Shown one piece after another: positions 15,789 through 23,907 of a stretch of DNA of 64,000 bases. Position numbers and translations under genes: made by a program. Below the pieces are notes generated by a model. That model worked only from the letters and a program-made list of their open reading frames with translations, was not told where the DNA came from and made no database searches. The DNA is from Luteimonas sp. J29 (lineage in GTDB: Bacteria > Pseudomonadota > Gammaproteobacteria > Xanthomonadales > Xanthomonadaceae): positions 1 through 64,000 of the forward strand of contig NZ_AWZR01000004.1 in the NCBI RefSeq assembly GCF_000472505.1. The letters are read 5' to 3'. Each line of letters begins with the position of its first letter. Position 1 is the stretch's first letter.

Positions 15789-17066
15789 TCAGCCAGTCCC
15801 CGCAACGGCCTCCCCGCCTCCCGGCCCATCGGCCGCCGGCGTTTCCGGCAGCACGCCGTTGTAGCGCGCGCGCGGGCGGATCAGCCGCCCGGCCGCCTGC
15901 TGCTCCTGGGCGTGCGCCAGCCACCCGGCGAGGCGTCCGGCGGCGAACATCACCAGCGCCGGGGCCGGCGGCAGCTGGTGCACGTAGCAGATCGCCGCGA
16001 GCATGCCGTCGATGTTCGGCAGCCGGCCGCTGGTCCGCGCCGCCGCCTCCACCACCGCCTCGACGTGGGCCATGCGCGGGTCGCCGGCGCGGTACCGGCG
16101 CAGCATCGCCAGTACCTCGGCGCCGCGCGGGTCGCCGTCCGGATAGAGCACGTGGTGGAAGCCGGGCAGCTCGTCGCCGCGGTGCCAGCGCTCGTCGACG
16201 TGGGCGGCGGGGGACCCGGCGGCCGCCGCGTCGGCGAGCAGGGCGTAGGCGCGTGCGGTGGCGCCGCCGTGGCGCGGGCCGGAGAGCGCGGCCAGTCCGG
16301 CGCAGACCGTGCCGTGCAGGTGCGCGCCGGTGGAGGCGACCACGCGCGCGGCGAAGGCCGAGACGTTGAGCTCGTGGTCTGCGCACAGCACCAGCGCCGC
16401 GCGCACCAGGTCCGCGAAGGCCTCGTCGCCCGGGCGCCAGGCGTCAGCCAGCAGCCGGTGCACGGGTCGCGCGTCGGGCGAGGCGCCGACCAGCAGCGCG
16501 GCGTTCTGGCGCAGCAGGGTGGCGGCGATGCGGCGGCGCGTGGCCGGGGCGGCGTTGAGCGAGTCGCGTTCGTCCACGGCCAGCAGCGGGATCGCCGCCA
16601 TCGCCCGCTTGAGCGGCGGCAGGCTGGCGTCGCCGGCGATCGGCGCCACCCGCGCCGGCCAGCCGCGGGCCGGCGGCGGGTCGAAGGGGTCGCTGTCGCC
16701 GCAGTCCCAGAGCAGGCGCGCGGCGTCCTCGAGCGTGGACCCCTCGCGCACCATCGCCACCGCCGCGCGGCCGCGGTAGTAGGGGCTGTCGGGCCGGATC
16801 AGGGAGATCGCCGTCTCCATCACCGGCAGGCCCCGGTCCAGGCTCTGCGCGGCGCCGCGGGCGGCCCCGCGGCCGGCTTGCTTGCGCTGGGCCAGGCGCT
16901 CGATGTCGCGGCGCAGGTAGAGCCGGCTGCGGTGGTCGGGCCCCGGCCGGGACTCGACCAGGCCGCGGCTGACGTAGGCGTACAGGGTGGCAGGGCTGAT
17001 CCCGAGCAGGGCGCAGGCCTCGCGGGCCGGGATCAGGTCGCCGCCTCGGGCGGTGGATCGGGGCAT
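15789..17066 (-). CDS. Helix-turn-helix / citrate synthase fusion protein, probable prp regulator
   Basis: This 425-residue protein begins with a MerR/excisionase-like helix-turn-helix (about 10-60: LIPAREACALLGISPATLYAY, then RSRLYLRRDIERL). It continues as a full citrate synthase domain (about 75-405). All three catalytic positions appear kept: His231 in ADHELNVSAF, His266 in GPRHGGA, Asp353 in LPNIDGML; GFHHVLYPDGDPR matches the usual GHxVYxxxDPR segment. It is divergent from prpB, and a palindromic site lies just upstream of its ATG. It may sense propionyl-CoA, oxaloacetate or 2-methylcitrate. An in-frame ATG at 17120 is less likely because it would place that site inside the gene. Enzymatic activity remains possible. 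Confidence 0.82.
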   Translation of the reverse strand: MPRSTARGGDLIPAREACALLGISPATLYAYVSRGLVESRPGPDHRSRLYLRRDIERLAQRKQAGRGAARGAAQSLDRGLPVMETAISLIRPDSPYYRGRAAVAMVREGSTLEDAARLLWDCGDSDPFDPPPARGWPARVAPIAGDASLPPLKRAMAAIPLLAVDERDSLNAAPATRRRIAATLLRQNAALLVGASPDARPVHRLLADAWRPGDEAFADLVRAALVLCADHELNVSAFAARVVASTGAHLHGTVCAGLAALSGPRHGGATARAYALLADAAAAGSPAAHVDERWHRGDELPGFHHVLYPDGDPRGAEVLAMLRRYRAGDPRMAHVEAVVEAAARTSGRLPNIDGMLAAICYVHQLPPAPALVMFAAGRLAGWLAHAQEQQAAGRLIRPRARYNGVLPETPAADGPGGGEAVAGTG

Positions 17067-17075
17067 GGAGTCAGC

Positions 17076-17102
17076 TTGATTCGTTCGATCAAGATTGATC
17101 AA
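17076..17102. promoter_or_regulatory. Palindromic operator candidate between divergent prp genes
   Basis: TTGAT (17076-17080) and ATCAA (17088-17092) form an inverted repeat with a 7-base spacer. A second perfect palindrome TTGATCAA (17095-17102) follows directly. The half-site TTGAT thus occurs in both orientations and as a fused copy, all in an AT-richer patch between the HTH/citrate synthase gene and prpB. It is a likely binding site for that regulator. Confidence 0.5.
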
Positions 17103-17161
17103 CCCCAGGAAGGGTGCCACATTGGCCGCCCCCGGGACATCCCCGTCCGAGGCCCGCAGCC

Positions 17162-18055
17162 ATGACCCAGCCCTCCAGTGCCTCTCCCGGCGCCCGGTTC
17201 CGCGCCGCGCTCGCCGCCGAATCCCCGCTCCAGGTGGTCGGTGCGATCAACGCCAACCATGCGCTGCTCGCCAGGCGCGCCGGCTACCGCGCGATCTACC
17301 TGTCCGGCGGCGGCGTGGCCGCGGGGTCGCTGGGCCTGCCCGACCTCGGCATCAACACGCTCGAGGACGTGCTGATCGACGTGCGCCGCATCACCGACGT
17401 GTGCGAGCTGCCGCTGCTGGTCGACATCGACACCGGCTTCGGCCCGAGCGCGTTCAACATCGAGCGCACGGTCAAGTCGCTGATCAAGGCCGGCGCGGCC
17501 GCCTGCCACATCGAGGACCAGGTCGGCGCCAAGCGCTGCGGCCACCGGCCGGGCAAGGAGATCGTGCCTCAGGCGGAGATGGTGGACCGGGTCAAGGCCG
17601 CGGCCGACGCGAAGACCGACAGGGATTTCTTCCTGATCGCGCGCACCGACGCGATCCAGGTCGAGGGCGTGGACGCGGCGATCGAGCGCGCCATCGCCTG
17701 CGTCGAGGCCGGCGCCGACGGCATCTTCGCCGAGGCCGCCTACGACCTGGACACCTACCGCCGCTTCGTCGACGCGGTGAAGGTGCCGGTGCTGGCCAAC
17801 ATCACCGAGTTCGGCAAGACCCCGCTGTTCACCCGCGACGAGCTGGCCTCGGCCGGGGTCGCGATCCAGCTCTATCCGCTGTCGGCGTTCCGGGCCATGA
17901 ACAAGGCCGCGGAGGCCGTGTACGAGGCGATCCGCCGCGACGGCCACCAGAAGAACGTGGTCGACATGATGCAGACCCGCGAGGAGCTCTACGAGCGGAT
18001 CGGCTACCACGAGTTCGAGCGCAGGCTCGACGCGCTGTTCGCCGCCGGGCGGTGA
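17162..18055 (+). CDS. prpB: Methylisocitrate lyase
   Basis: PrpB splits 2-methylisocitrate into pyruvate and succinate, the last step of the methylcitrate cycle. The 297-residue protein has the isocitrate lyase superfamily barrel: [18 protein letters not shown], the metal-binding [10 protein letters not shown], the signature [10 protein letters not shown] (124-133, catalytic Cys126), and [10 protein letters not shown]. The length is that of PrpB rather than AceA. It is first in the prpB-prpC-acnD run and divergent from the HTH/citrate synthase gene. Confidence 0.96.
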   Translation: MTQPSSASPGARFRAALAAESPLQVVGAINANHALLARRAGYRAIYLSGGGVAAGSLGLPDLGINTLEDVLIDVRRITDVCELPLLVDIDTGFGPSAFNIERTVKSLIKAGAAACHIEDQVGAKRCGHRPGKEIVPQAEMVDRVKAAADAKTDRDFFLIARTDAIQVEGVDAAIERAIACVEAGADGIFAEAAYDLDTYRRFVDAVKVPVLANITEFGKTPLFTRDELASAGVAIQLYPLSAFRAMNKAAEAVYEAIRRDGHQKNVVDMMQTREELYERIGYHEFERRLDALFAAGR

Positions 18056-18236
18056 ACGCGCGGCGGCCGCCGTCGGGCTGGTCGGCCGGCGGGCCGGCGG
18101 GGGCATGCACCCCGACCGGCTGCCTCCGGCGCGTTCCGGCGCGGCGCGATCGCCGCTTCGATCCAGTCAACGCAGCCGCCGCCAGAAAGCGGACGCGCAT
18201 CCCCGGGCAGGCGGCCGCCCATCCAGGAGGTTCCCC

Positions 18237-19394
18237 ATGACCGAAGCCACCCCCGCCACGCCGTTCAAGCCGAAGAAGTCGGTCGCCCTGTCCGGGACCG
18301 CCGCCGGCAACACCGCCCTGTGCACCGTCGGCCGCACCGGCAACGACCTCGCCTATCGCGGCTACGACATCCTCGACCTCGCCACCACCTGCGAGTTCGA
18401 GGAGATCGCCCACCTGCTGGTGCACGGCAAGCTGCCCAACCGCGCCGAGCTGGCCGCCTACAAGGCCAGGCTCAAGTCGCTGCGCGGGCTGCCGGCCGCG
18501 GTCAAGGCCGCGCTCGAGCAGCTGCCGCCGTCGGCACACCCGATGGACGTCATGCGTACCGGCGTGTCGGTGCTCGGCTGCGTCCGGCCGGAGAAGGACG
18601 ACCACAACCACCCGGGCGCGCGCGACATCGCCGACCGGCTGATGGCCTCGCTCGGTTCGATGCTGCTGTACTGGTACCACTACGCCTACAACGGCAGGCG
18701 GATCGAGGTGGAGACCGACGACGACTCGATCGGCGGCCACTTCCTGCACCTGCTGCACGGGCGCAAGCCGAAGGACAGCTGGGTGCGCGCCATGCACACC
18801 TCGCTGATCCTGTACGCCGAGCACGAGTTCAACGCCTCGACCTTCACCTGCCGCGTCATCGCCGGCACCGGCTCGGACATGTACTCGGCGATCTGCGGCG
18901 GCATCGGCGCCCTGCGCGGGCCCAAGCACGGCGGCGCCAACGAGGTCGCGTTCGAGGTCCAGAAGCGCTACGAGACCCCGGACGAGGCCGAGGCCGACAT
19001 CCGCCGCCGGGTCGCGAACAAGGAGGTCATCATCGGATTCGGCCACCCGGTCTACACCGTGTCCGACCCGCGCAACAAGGTGATCAAGCAGGTCGCGAAG
19101 GAGCTGTCGGAGGAAGCGGGCAACACGAAGATGTACGACATCGCCGAACGCCTGGAATCGGTGATGTGGGACATCAAGAAGATGTTCCCGAACCTCGACT
19201 GGTTCAGCGCGGTCAGCTACCACATGATGGGCGTGCCGACCGACATGTTCACCCCGCTGTTCGTGATCTCGCGCACCTCCGGCTGGAGCGCGCACATCAT
19301 CGAGCAGCGCATCGACGGCAAGATCATCCGCCCGAGCGCGAACTACACCGGTCCGGAGGACCAGACCTTCGTGCCGATCGACCAGCGGCCCTGA
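18237..19394 (+). CDS. prpC: 2-methylcitrate synthase
   Basis: PrpC condenses propionyl-CoA with oxaloacetate to 2-methylcitrate. The 385-residue protein keeps the citrate synthase catalytic triad: His196 in [10 protein letters not shown], His231 in GPKHGGAN, Asp321 in [13 protein letters not shown]. The N terminus ([20 protein letters not shown]), [18 protein letters not shown] and length match PrpC rather than the larger GltA type. AGGAGG lies seven bases before the ATG. The preceding 181 bases after prpB contain no gene. Confidence 0.96.
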   Translation: MTEATPATPFKPKKSVALSGTAAGNTALCTVGRTGNDLAYRGYDILDLATTCEFEEIAHLLVHGKLPNRAELAAYKARLKSLRGLPAAVKAALEQLPPSAHPMDVMRTGVSVLGCVRPEKDDHNHPGARDIADRLMASLGSMLLYWYHYAYNGRRIEVETDDDSIGGHFLHLLHGRKPKDSWVRAMHTSLILYAEHEFNASTFTCRVIAGTGSDMYSAICGGIGALRGPKHGGANEVAFEVQKRYETPDEAEADIRRRVANKEVIIGFGHPVYTVSDPRNKVIKQVAKELSEEAGNTKMYDIAERLESVMWDIKKMFPNLDWFSAVSYHMMGVPTDMFTPLFVISRTSGWSAHIIEQRIDGKIIRPSANYTGPEDQTFVPIDQRP

Positions 19395-19407
19395 CCCACC
19401 GCGTTAC

Positions 19408-19595
19408 TCCCTCCCCCGCGTGCGGGGGTGGGGACATCCTGCCTGCACGGCATGCCGTGCAGGATGCCCGGACGACCGGCGCCCTGCGCCGGGCCGGACG
19501 GGCCGGGGTGGGGCCAGCGGCCGCATCGCTGCCCGGGACGCGCGCTGAGCGCGCGCCCCCATCCCGACCTTCCCCCGCTCGCGGGGGAAGGGGCC
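19408..19595. repeat. Inverted pair of GC-rich hairpin repeats within the prp operon
   Basis: One hairpin lies at about 19409-19432 (CTCCCCCGC / GCGGGGGTG) and a second at 19568-19591 (CCTTCCCCCGC / GCGGGGGAAGG, loop TC) preceded by a CCCCCATCCCGA flank. The orientation of the pair is inverted. They lie between prpC and acnD, presumably in the transcribed region. Confidence 0.75.
19442..19463. repeat. Perfect 22-base palindrome between prpC and acnD
   Basis: The arm CCTGCACGGCA is followed immediately by its exact reverse complement, giving a perfect palindrome with no loop. It lies between the two REPIN-like hairpins and differs from them in sequence. No T tract follows. Confidence 0.85.
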
Positions 19596-19621
19596 AACTC
19601 CCCAGCTTCGAGTCGCCCGCC

Positions 19622-22240
19622 ATGAACAGCCTGCACCGCAAACCCCTTCCCGGCACCCAGCTCGACTGGTACGACGCGCGTGAAGCCGTCGAGGCGCTGC
19701 AGCCCGGCGCCTGGGCGGGCCTGCCCTACACCGCGCGCGTGCATGCCGAGAACATCGTGCGCAGGGCCGACCCCGCGCGCATCAACGACTACCTCGGCCA
19801 GCTGGTGCGCCGCGAGCGCACGCTCGACTTCCCCTGGTTCCCGGCGCGCGTGGTCTGCCACGACATCCTCGGCCAGACCGCGCTGGTGGACCTGGCCGGC
19901 CTGCGCGACGCGATCGCCGACCAGGGCGGCGACCCGGCCGCGGTCAACCCGGTGGTGCCGGTGCAGCTGATCGTCGACCACTCGCTGGCGGTCGAATGCG
20001 GCGGCTACGACCCGCAGGCGTTCGAGAAGAACCGCGCGATCGAGGACCGCCGCAACGCCGACCGCTTCCACTTCATCGAGTGGTGCCGGCATGCGTTCGA
20101 CAACGTGGAGGTGATCCCGCCGGGCAACGGGATCATGCACCAGATCAACCTGGAGAAGATGTCGCCGGTGGTGTACGTGCACGACGGCGTCGCCTTCCCC
20201 GACACCTGCGTGGGCACCGACTCGCACACCCCGCACGTGGACGCGCTGGGCGTGATCGCGATCGGGGTCGGCGGCCTGGAGGCCGAGAACGTGATGCTCG
20301 GGCGCGCCTCGTGGATGCGCACGCCGGAGATCGTCGCGGTCGAGCTGGCTGGCCGTCCCGGTCCCGGCATCACCGCCACCGACATCGTGCTGGCGCTGAC
20401 CGAGTTCCTGCGCCAGCAGCGCGTGGTCGGCGCATACCTGGAGTTCCGCGGCCCAGGCGCGGCGGCGCTGACCGTGGGCGACCGCGCCACCATCTCCAAC
20501 ATGGCGCCCGAGTACGGCGCCACCGCGGCGATGTTCTTCATCGACGGCAATACCCTCGACTACCTGCGCCTGACCGGCCGCAGCGAGGAGCAGGTGGCGC
20601 TGGTCGAGACCTACGCGAAGGCGGCCGGCCTGTGGGCCGACGACCTCGCCGACGCGCGCTACGAGCGGACCCTGCACTTCGACCTGTCGGCGGTCGAGCG
20701 CAACATGGCCGGCCCGTCGAACCCGCACCGGCGCCTGCCCACGCGCGCGCTGGCCGAGCGCGGCATCGCCGACCCGGCCAAGCTCGAGGCCGCGCGCGCG
20801 GCCGAGCGCGAGGGCCAGCTGCCCGACGGCGCGGTGATCATCGCCGCCATCACCTCCTGCACCAACACCAGCAACCCGCACAACGTCATCGCCGCCGCCC
20901 TGCTGGCGCGCAACGCGGTGCAGAAGGGCCTGGCGCGCAAGCCGTGGGTGAAGACCTCGCTGGCGCCGGGTTCGCGCGCGGTGCAGCTGTACCTGGAGGA
21001 GTCCGGCCTGCTGCCGCACCTGGAGCAGCTGGGCTTCGGCATCGTCGGCTTCGCCTGCACCACCTGCAACGGCATGAGCGGCGCGCTGGACCCGAAGATC
21101 CAGCAGGAGATCGTCGACCGCGACCTGTACGCGGTGGCCGTGCTCAGCGGCAACCGCAACTTCGACGGCCGGATCCATCCCTACGCCAAGCAGGCCTTCC
21201 TGGCCTCGCCGCCGCTGGTGGTGGCCTACGCCATCGCCGGCACGGTGCGCTTCGACATCGAGAAGGATCCCCTGGGCTTCGACGCCGACGGCAATCCGGT
21301 CACGCTCAAGGACCTCTGGCCCAGCGACGCCGAGATCGACGCGGTGGTGAAGGCCAGCGTCAAGCCCGAGCAGTACCGCGCGGTGTACGGGCCGATGTTC
21401 CGGCTCAAGGTCGAGGGCGGCGAACCGGCCAGCCCGCTCTACGACTGGCGCCCGCAGAGCACCTACATCCGCCGCCCGCCGTACTGGGAAGGCGCGCTGG
21501 CCGGCGAGCGCACCCTGCGCGGCATGCGCCCGCTGGCGGTGCTCGGCGACAACATCACCACCGACCACATCTCGCCGTCGAACGCGATCCTGCCGTCGAG
21601 CGCGGCGGGCGAGTACCTGGCCTCGATGGGCCTGCCCGAGGAGGACTTCAACTCCTACGCCACCCATCGCGGCGACCACCTCACCGCGCAGCGCGCGACC
21701 TTCGCCAACCCCAAGCTGCTCAACGAGATGGTGCGCGACGACGACGGCAACGTGGTCCAGGGCTCGCTGGCGCGGCTGGAGCCCGAAGGCCAGGTGATGC
21801 GCATGTGGGAGGTGATCGAGACCTACATGCAGCGCCGCCAGCCGCTGGTGATCATCGCCGGCGCCGACTACGGCCAGGGCAGCTCGCGCGACTGGGCCGC
21901 CAAGGGCGTGCGCCTGGCCGGGGTGGAGGCGATCGTGGCCGAGGGCTTCGAGCGCATCCACCGCACCAACCTGATCGGCATGGGCGTGCTGCCGCTGCAG
22001 TTCCAGCCGGGCACGACCCGCCTGACCCTGGGCATCGACGGCACCGAGACGTTCGATGTCGTCGGCACGCCCGCGCCGGGCGCGACGCTGGCCCTGGTGG
22101 TGCGTCGCCGCGACGGTAGCAGCGTCGAGGTCCCGGTCACCTGCCGCCTCGACTCGGACGAGGAGCTGTCGATCTACGAGGCCGGCGGCGTGCTGCAGCG
22201 CTTCGCCCAGGATTTCCTGGCCCGGTCGCGGACGGCCTGA
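19622..22240 (+). CDS. acnD: Fe/S-dependent 2-methylisocitrate dehydratase AcnD
   Basis: AcnD is the aconitase-like enzyme that dehydrates 2-methylcitrate and works with PrpF in place of PrpD. The 872-residue protein has the aconitase fold: VCHDILGQTALVDLAGLRDA, VGTDSHTPHVDALGV, cluster cysteines Cys413 (ITSCTNTSNP), Cys479 and Cys482 (CTTCNGMSG), and the swivel domain with GADYGQGSSRDWAAKG. Context after prpB-prpC supports AcnD rather than AcnA. No strong Shine-Dalgarno sequence precedes the ATG. Confidence 0.95.
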   Translation: MNSLHRKPLPGTQLDWYDAREAVEALQPGAWAGLPYTARVHAENIVRRADPARINDYLGQLVRRERTLDFPWFPARVVCHDILGQTALVDLAGLRDAIADQGGDPAAVNPVVPVQLIVDHSLAVECGGYDPQAFEKNRAIEDRRNADRFHFIEWCRHAFDNVEVIPPGNGIMHQINLEKMSPVVYVHDGVAFPDTCVGTDSHTPHVDALGVIAIGVGGLEAENVMLGRASWMRTPEIVAVELAGRPGPGITATDIVLALTEFLRQQRVVGAYLEFRGPGAAALTVGDRATISNMAPEYGATAAMFFIDGNTLDYLRLTGRSEEQVALVETYAKAAGLWADDLADARYERTLHFDLSAVERNMAGPSNPHRRLPTRALAERGIADPAKLEAARAAEREGQLPDGAVIIAAITSCTNTSNPHNVIAAALLARNAVQKGLARKPWVKTSLAPGSRAVQLYLEESGLLPHLEQLGFGIVGFACTTCNGMSGALDPKIQQEIVDRDLYAVAVLSGNRNFDGRIHPYAKQAFLASPPLVVAYAIAGTVRFDIEKDPLGFDADGNPVTLKDLWPSDAEIDAVVKASVKPEQYRAVYGPMFRLKVEGGEPASPLYDWRPQSTYIRRPPYWEGALAGERTLRGMRPLAVLGDNITTDHISPSNAILPSSAAGEYLASMGLPEEDFNSYATHRGDHLTAQRATFANPKLLNEMVRDDDGNVVQGSLARLEPEGQVMRMWEVIETYMQRRQPLVIIAGADYGQGSSRDWAAKGVRLAGVEAIVAEGFERIHRTNLIGMGVLPLQFQPGTTRLTLGIDGTETFDVVGTPAPGATLALVVRRRDGSSVEVPVTCRLDSDEELSIYEAGGVLQRFAQDFLARSRTA

Positions 22241-22318
22241 ACGCCGGTCGCGGCCGGGTGGTCGATTCCCGGCCGCGCCGTTCGTCGGATCCCTGCATAC
22301 CCACCCAGGAGACCGAGC

Positions 22319-22786
22319 ATGTCCGACGCGAACAACAACACCGGCACCGTCACCCTGCACCGCGTGCTGCGCGCGCCGCCCGAGCGCGTGTACCGTGCCT
22401 TCGTCGATCCGGCGGCGATGGCGAAGTGGTCGCCGCCGCACGGCTTCACCGGCGTGGTCCACGAGAGCGACGTGCGCGTGGGCGGCGGCTACCGGATGTC
22501 GTTCACCAACTTCTCCACCGGCACCAGCCACACCTTCGGCGGCCGCTACGTCGAGCTGGTCGAGGGCGAGCGCATCCGCTACACCGACGCGTTCGAGGAC
22601 CCGGGCCTGCCCGGCGAGATGCAGGTGACCGTCACCTTCGAACCCGGCCCCGTGGGCACCGTGCTGCGGATCCGCCAGGAGGGCCTGCCCGAGGCGGTTC
22701 CGGTCGATTTCTGCTACGCCGGCTGGCAGCAGTCGCTGGAGCTGCTGGCGCAGCTGGTGGAAGCCGAGATCCCCGACGGGCCCTGA
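22319..22786 (+). CDS. SRPBCC (AHSA1/START-like) domain protein
   Basis: This 155-residue protein has the AHSA1-like SRPBCC pattern: TVTLHRVLRAPPERVYRAFVDPAAMAKWSPPHGF at the N terminus, RVGGGYRMSFTNFSTG, GGRYVELVEGERIRYTDAF, and a C-terminal helix (GWQQSLELLAQLVE). The fold makes a hydrophobic pocket for small ligands or a chaperone surface; the ligand is unknown. CAGGAGACC precedes the ATG. It lies 78 bases after acnD on the same strand and converges on the SRAP gene with a 3-base gap. Confidence 0.85.
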   Translation: MSDANNNTGTVTLHRVLRAPPERVYRAFVDPAAMAKWSPPHGFTGVVHESDVRVGGGYRMSFTNFSTGTSHTFGGRYVELVEGERIRYTDAFEDPGLPGEMQVTVTFEPGPVGTVLRIRQEGLPEAVPVDFCYAGWQQSLELLAQLVEAEIPDGP

Positions 22787-22789
22787 GGC

Positions 22790-23716
22790 TCAGGCGGCGA
22801 TGCGATGCTCGTAGTACGGATGCTGGCGGTCGTCGAGGATGGCGTACAGGCGCGCGAGGTCGCGCGGGTCCGGATCGAGCCAGGCGTCGAGGTGCTCGGG
22901 CTTGAGGTTGATGATGGTGCGGTCGTGGCCCGCGGCCGCGACCTCGGGCTCGGGGTCGTCGGTGATCGCGGCGAACGAGAGCAGGTCGGGCTCGCGGCCG
23001 GCCGGATCGGTCCATTCGGACCACAGGCAGGCGATGTACATCGGCTCGCCGGTGCGCGGCGCGAACTCCAGCACCCGGTTGCGGCCGTCCACCTCGACGT
23101 TCTCGTAGAAGCGGTCGGCGATCATCACCGCGTGGCGGCGCCCGAACAGCCCCGCCCAGAAGCCTTCGAGGCTGTCGCGGCGGGCGCTGTAGGTGCCGGG
23201 GAACCTGCGGTCGAAGGAGGCGGGCTTGCCGGCGGGCCGGCACTGGTAGCGCATCAGCCGCACCAGCCGGCGCCCGCCCTCGGCGACCACGACCGGGCAC
23301 CAGCTGCCCGGGTAGATGCGGCGGTCGTCCTCGCCCTCGCGGCCCTTGAGTGCGTCGAGCCGGCGCTGCGCGGCCGCCACCTTGGCGCTGCCGATGCGCG
23401 CGTCCTCGCGCGCCTTCTTCGTGTCCCGCGCCTGCAGCGCGCGCTCGGCGTCGGCGACCCGGCGCCGCTGCGCGAACACCTCGCGGGTGAGGCGGTCGGT
23501 TTCCCAGGCGTCCCAGCGCCGGACCAGCACCGCGACCTCCTCGGGCCCGTTCGCGAGCAGGTCGCGCTCGACCGCGCGCGGCACCCGCGGCCGGCGCGAC
23601 GGCTGCGCGCCCTCCTTCCACCAGAAGGTGCGCACGAAGGTGCGGATGTCCATGTCCGCGCCGGTGAGGCGGCGGTACTTCTCGTACTCGGCCTTGATCT
23701 GGGCGGAATAGCACAT
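22790..23716 (-). CDS. SRAP (SOS response-associated peptidase) family protein, enlarged form
   Basis: SRAP proteins (YedK/HMCES) form a covalent bond between Cys2 and abasic sites in single-stranded DNA. This 308-residue member starts MCYSAQ, so Cys2 is present. It also keeps the Glu position (WSEWTDP) and the His motif (HDRTIINLKPEHLDAWL). The typical NAR motif appears as SAR (YSARRDSL), so the usual Asn seems replaced by Ser. About 90 residues rich in Arg, Glu and Ala, probably partly coiled, are inserted after the N-terminal strand, making it much longer than YedK (about 220). Start is fixed by Cys2. Confidence 0.85.
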   Translation of the reverse strand: MCYSAQIKAEYEKYRRLTGADMDIRTFVRTFWWKEGAQPSRRPRVPRAVERDLLANGPEEVAVLVRRWDAWETDRLTREVFAQRRRVADAERALQARDTKKAREDARIGSAKVAAAQRRLDALKGREGEDDRRIYPGSWCPVVVAEGGRRLVRLMRYQCRPAGKPASFDRRFPGTYSARRDSLEGFWAGLFGRRHAVMIADRFYENVEVDGRNRVLEFAPRTGEPMYIACLWSEWTDPAGREPDLLSFAAITDDPEPEVAAAGHDRTIINLKPEHLDAWLDPDPRDLARLYAILDDRQHPYYEHRIAA

Positions 23717-23907
23717 GGCGGCGCGTGGCCCGTGGCGCGCGTGGCGCCGTCGCCCCCCATCCTACGCCGCGGGCCGCGCGACGGACGTCGCGCCGCCGCG
23801 TCCCCGGCGCCGCCCGGCTGCGGGACAATCCGCGCCAAGGCTCCCTCCAACCGTGCCCGCCGGCCGCGGGCAGCGCGCCAGGCGCGCAGCAGTGCAGGAC
23901 ACCTCCC

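Noticed and set aside
17095-17102. FNR box between the HTH/citrate synthase gene and prpB
   Set aside because: The half-sites TTGAT and ATCAA are present, but with 0- or 7-base spacing rather than the 4 bases needed for FNR.
17067-17120. Earlier start of the HTH/citrate synthase gene at 17120
   Set aside because: It would add 18 residues without homology and place the palindromic site inside the coding region.
19343-22531. 1,062-residue open frame opposite acnD, and similar long antisense frames at 3177-5585, 27523-30882 and 33476-36211
   Set aside because: They are His/Arg/Gly/Ala-rich mirror translations of real genes in high-GC DNA, show no motifs, and lie opposite genes with clear catalytic residues.
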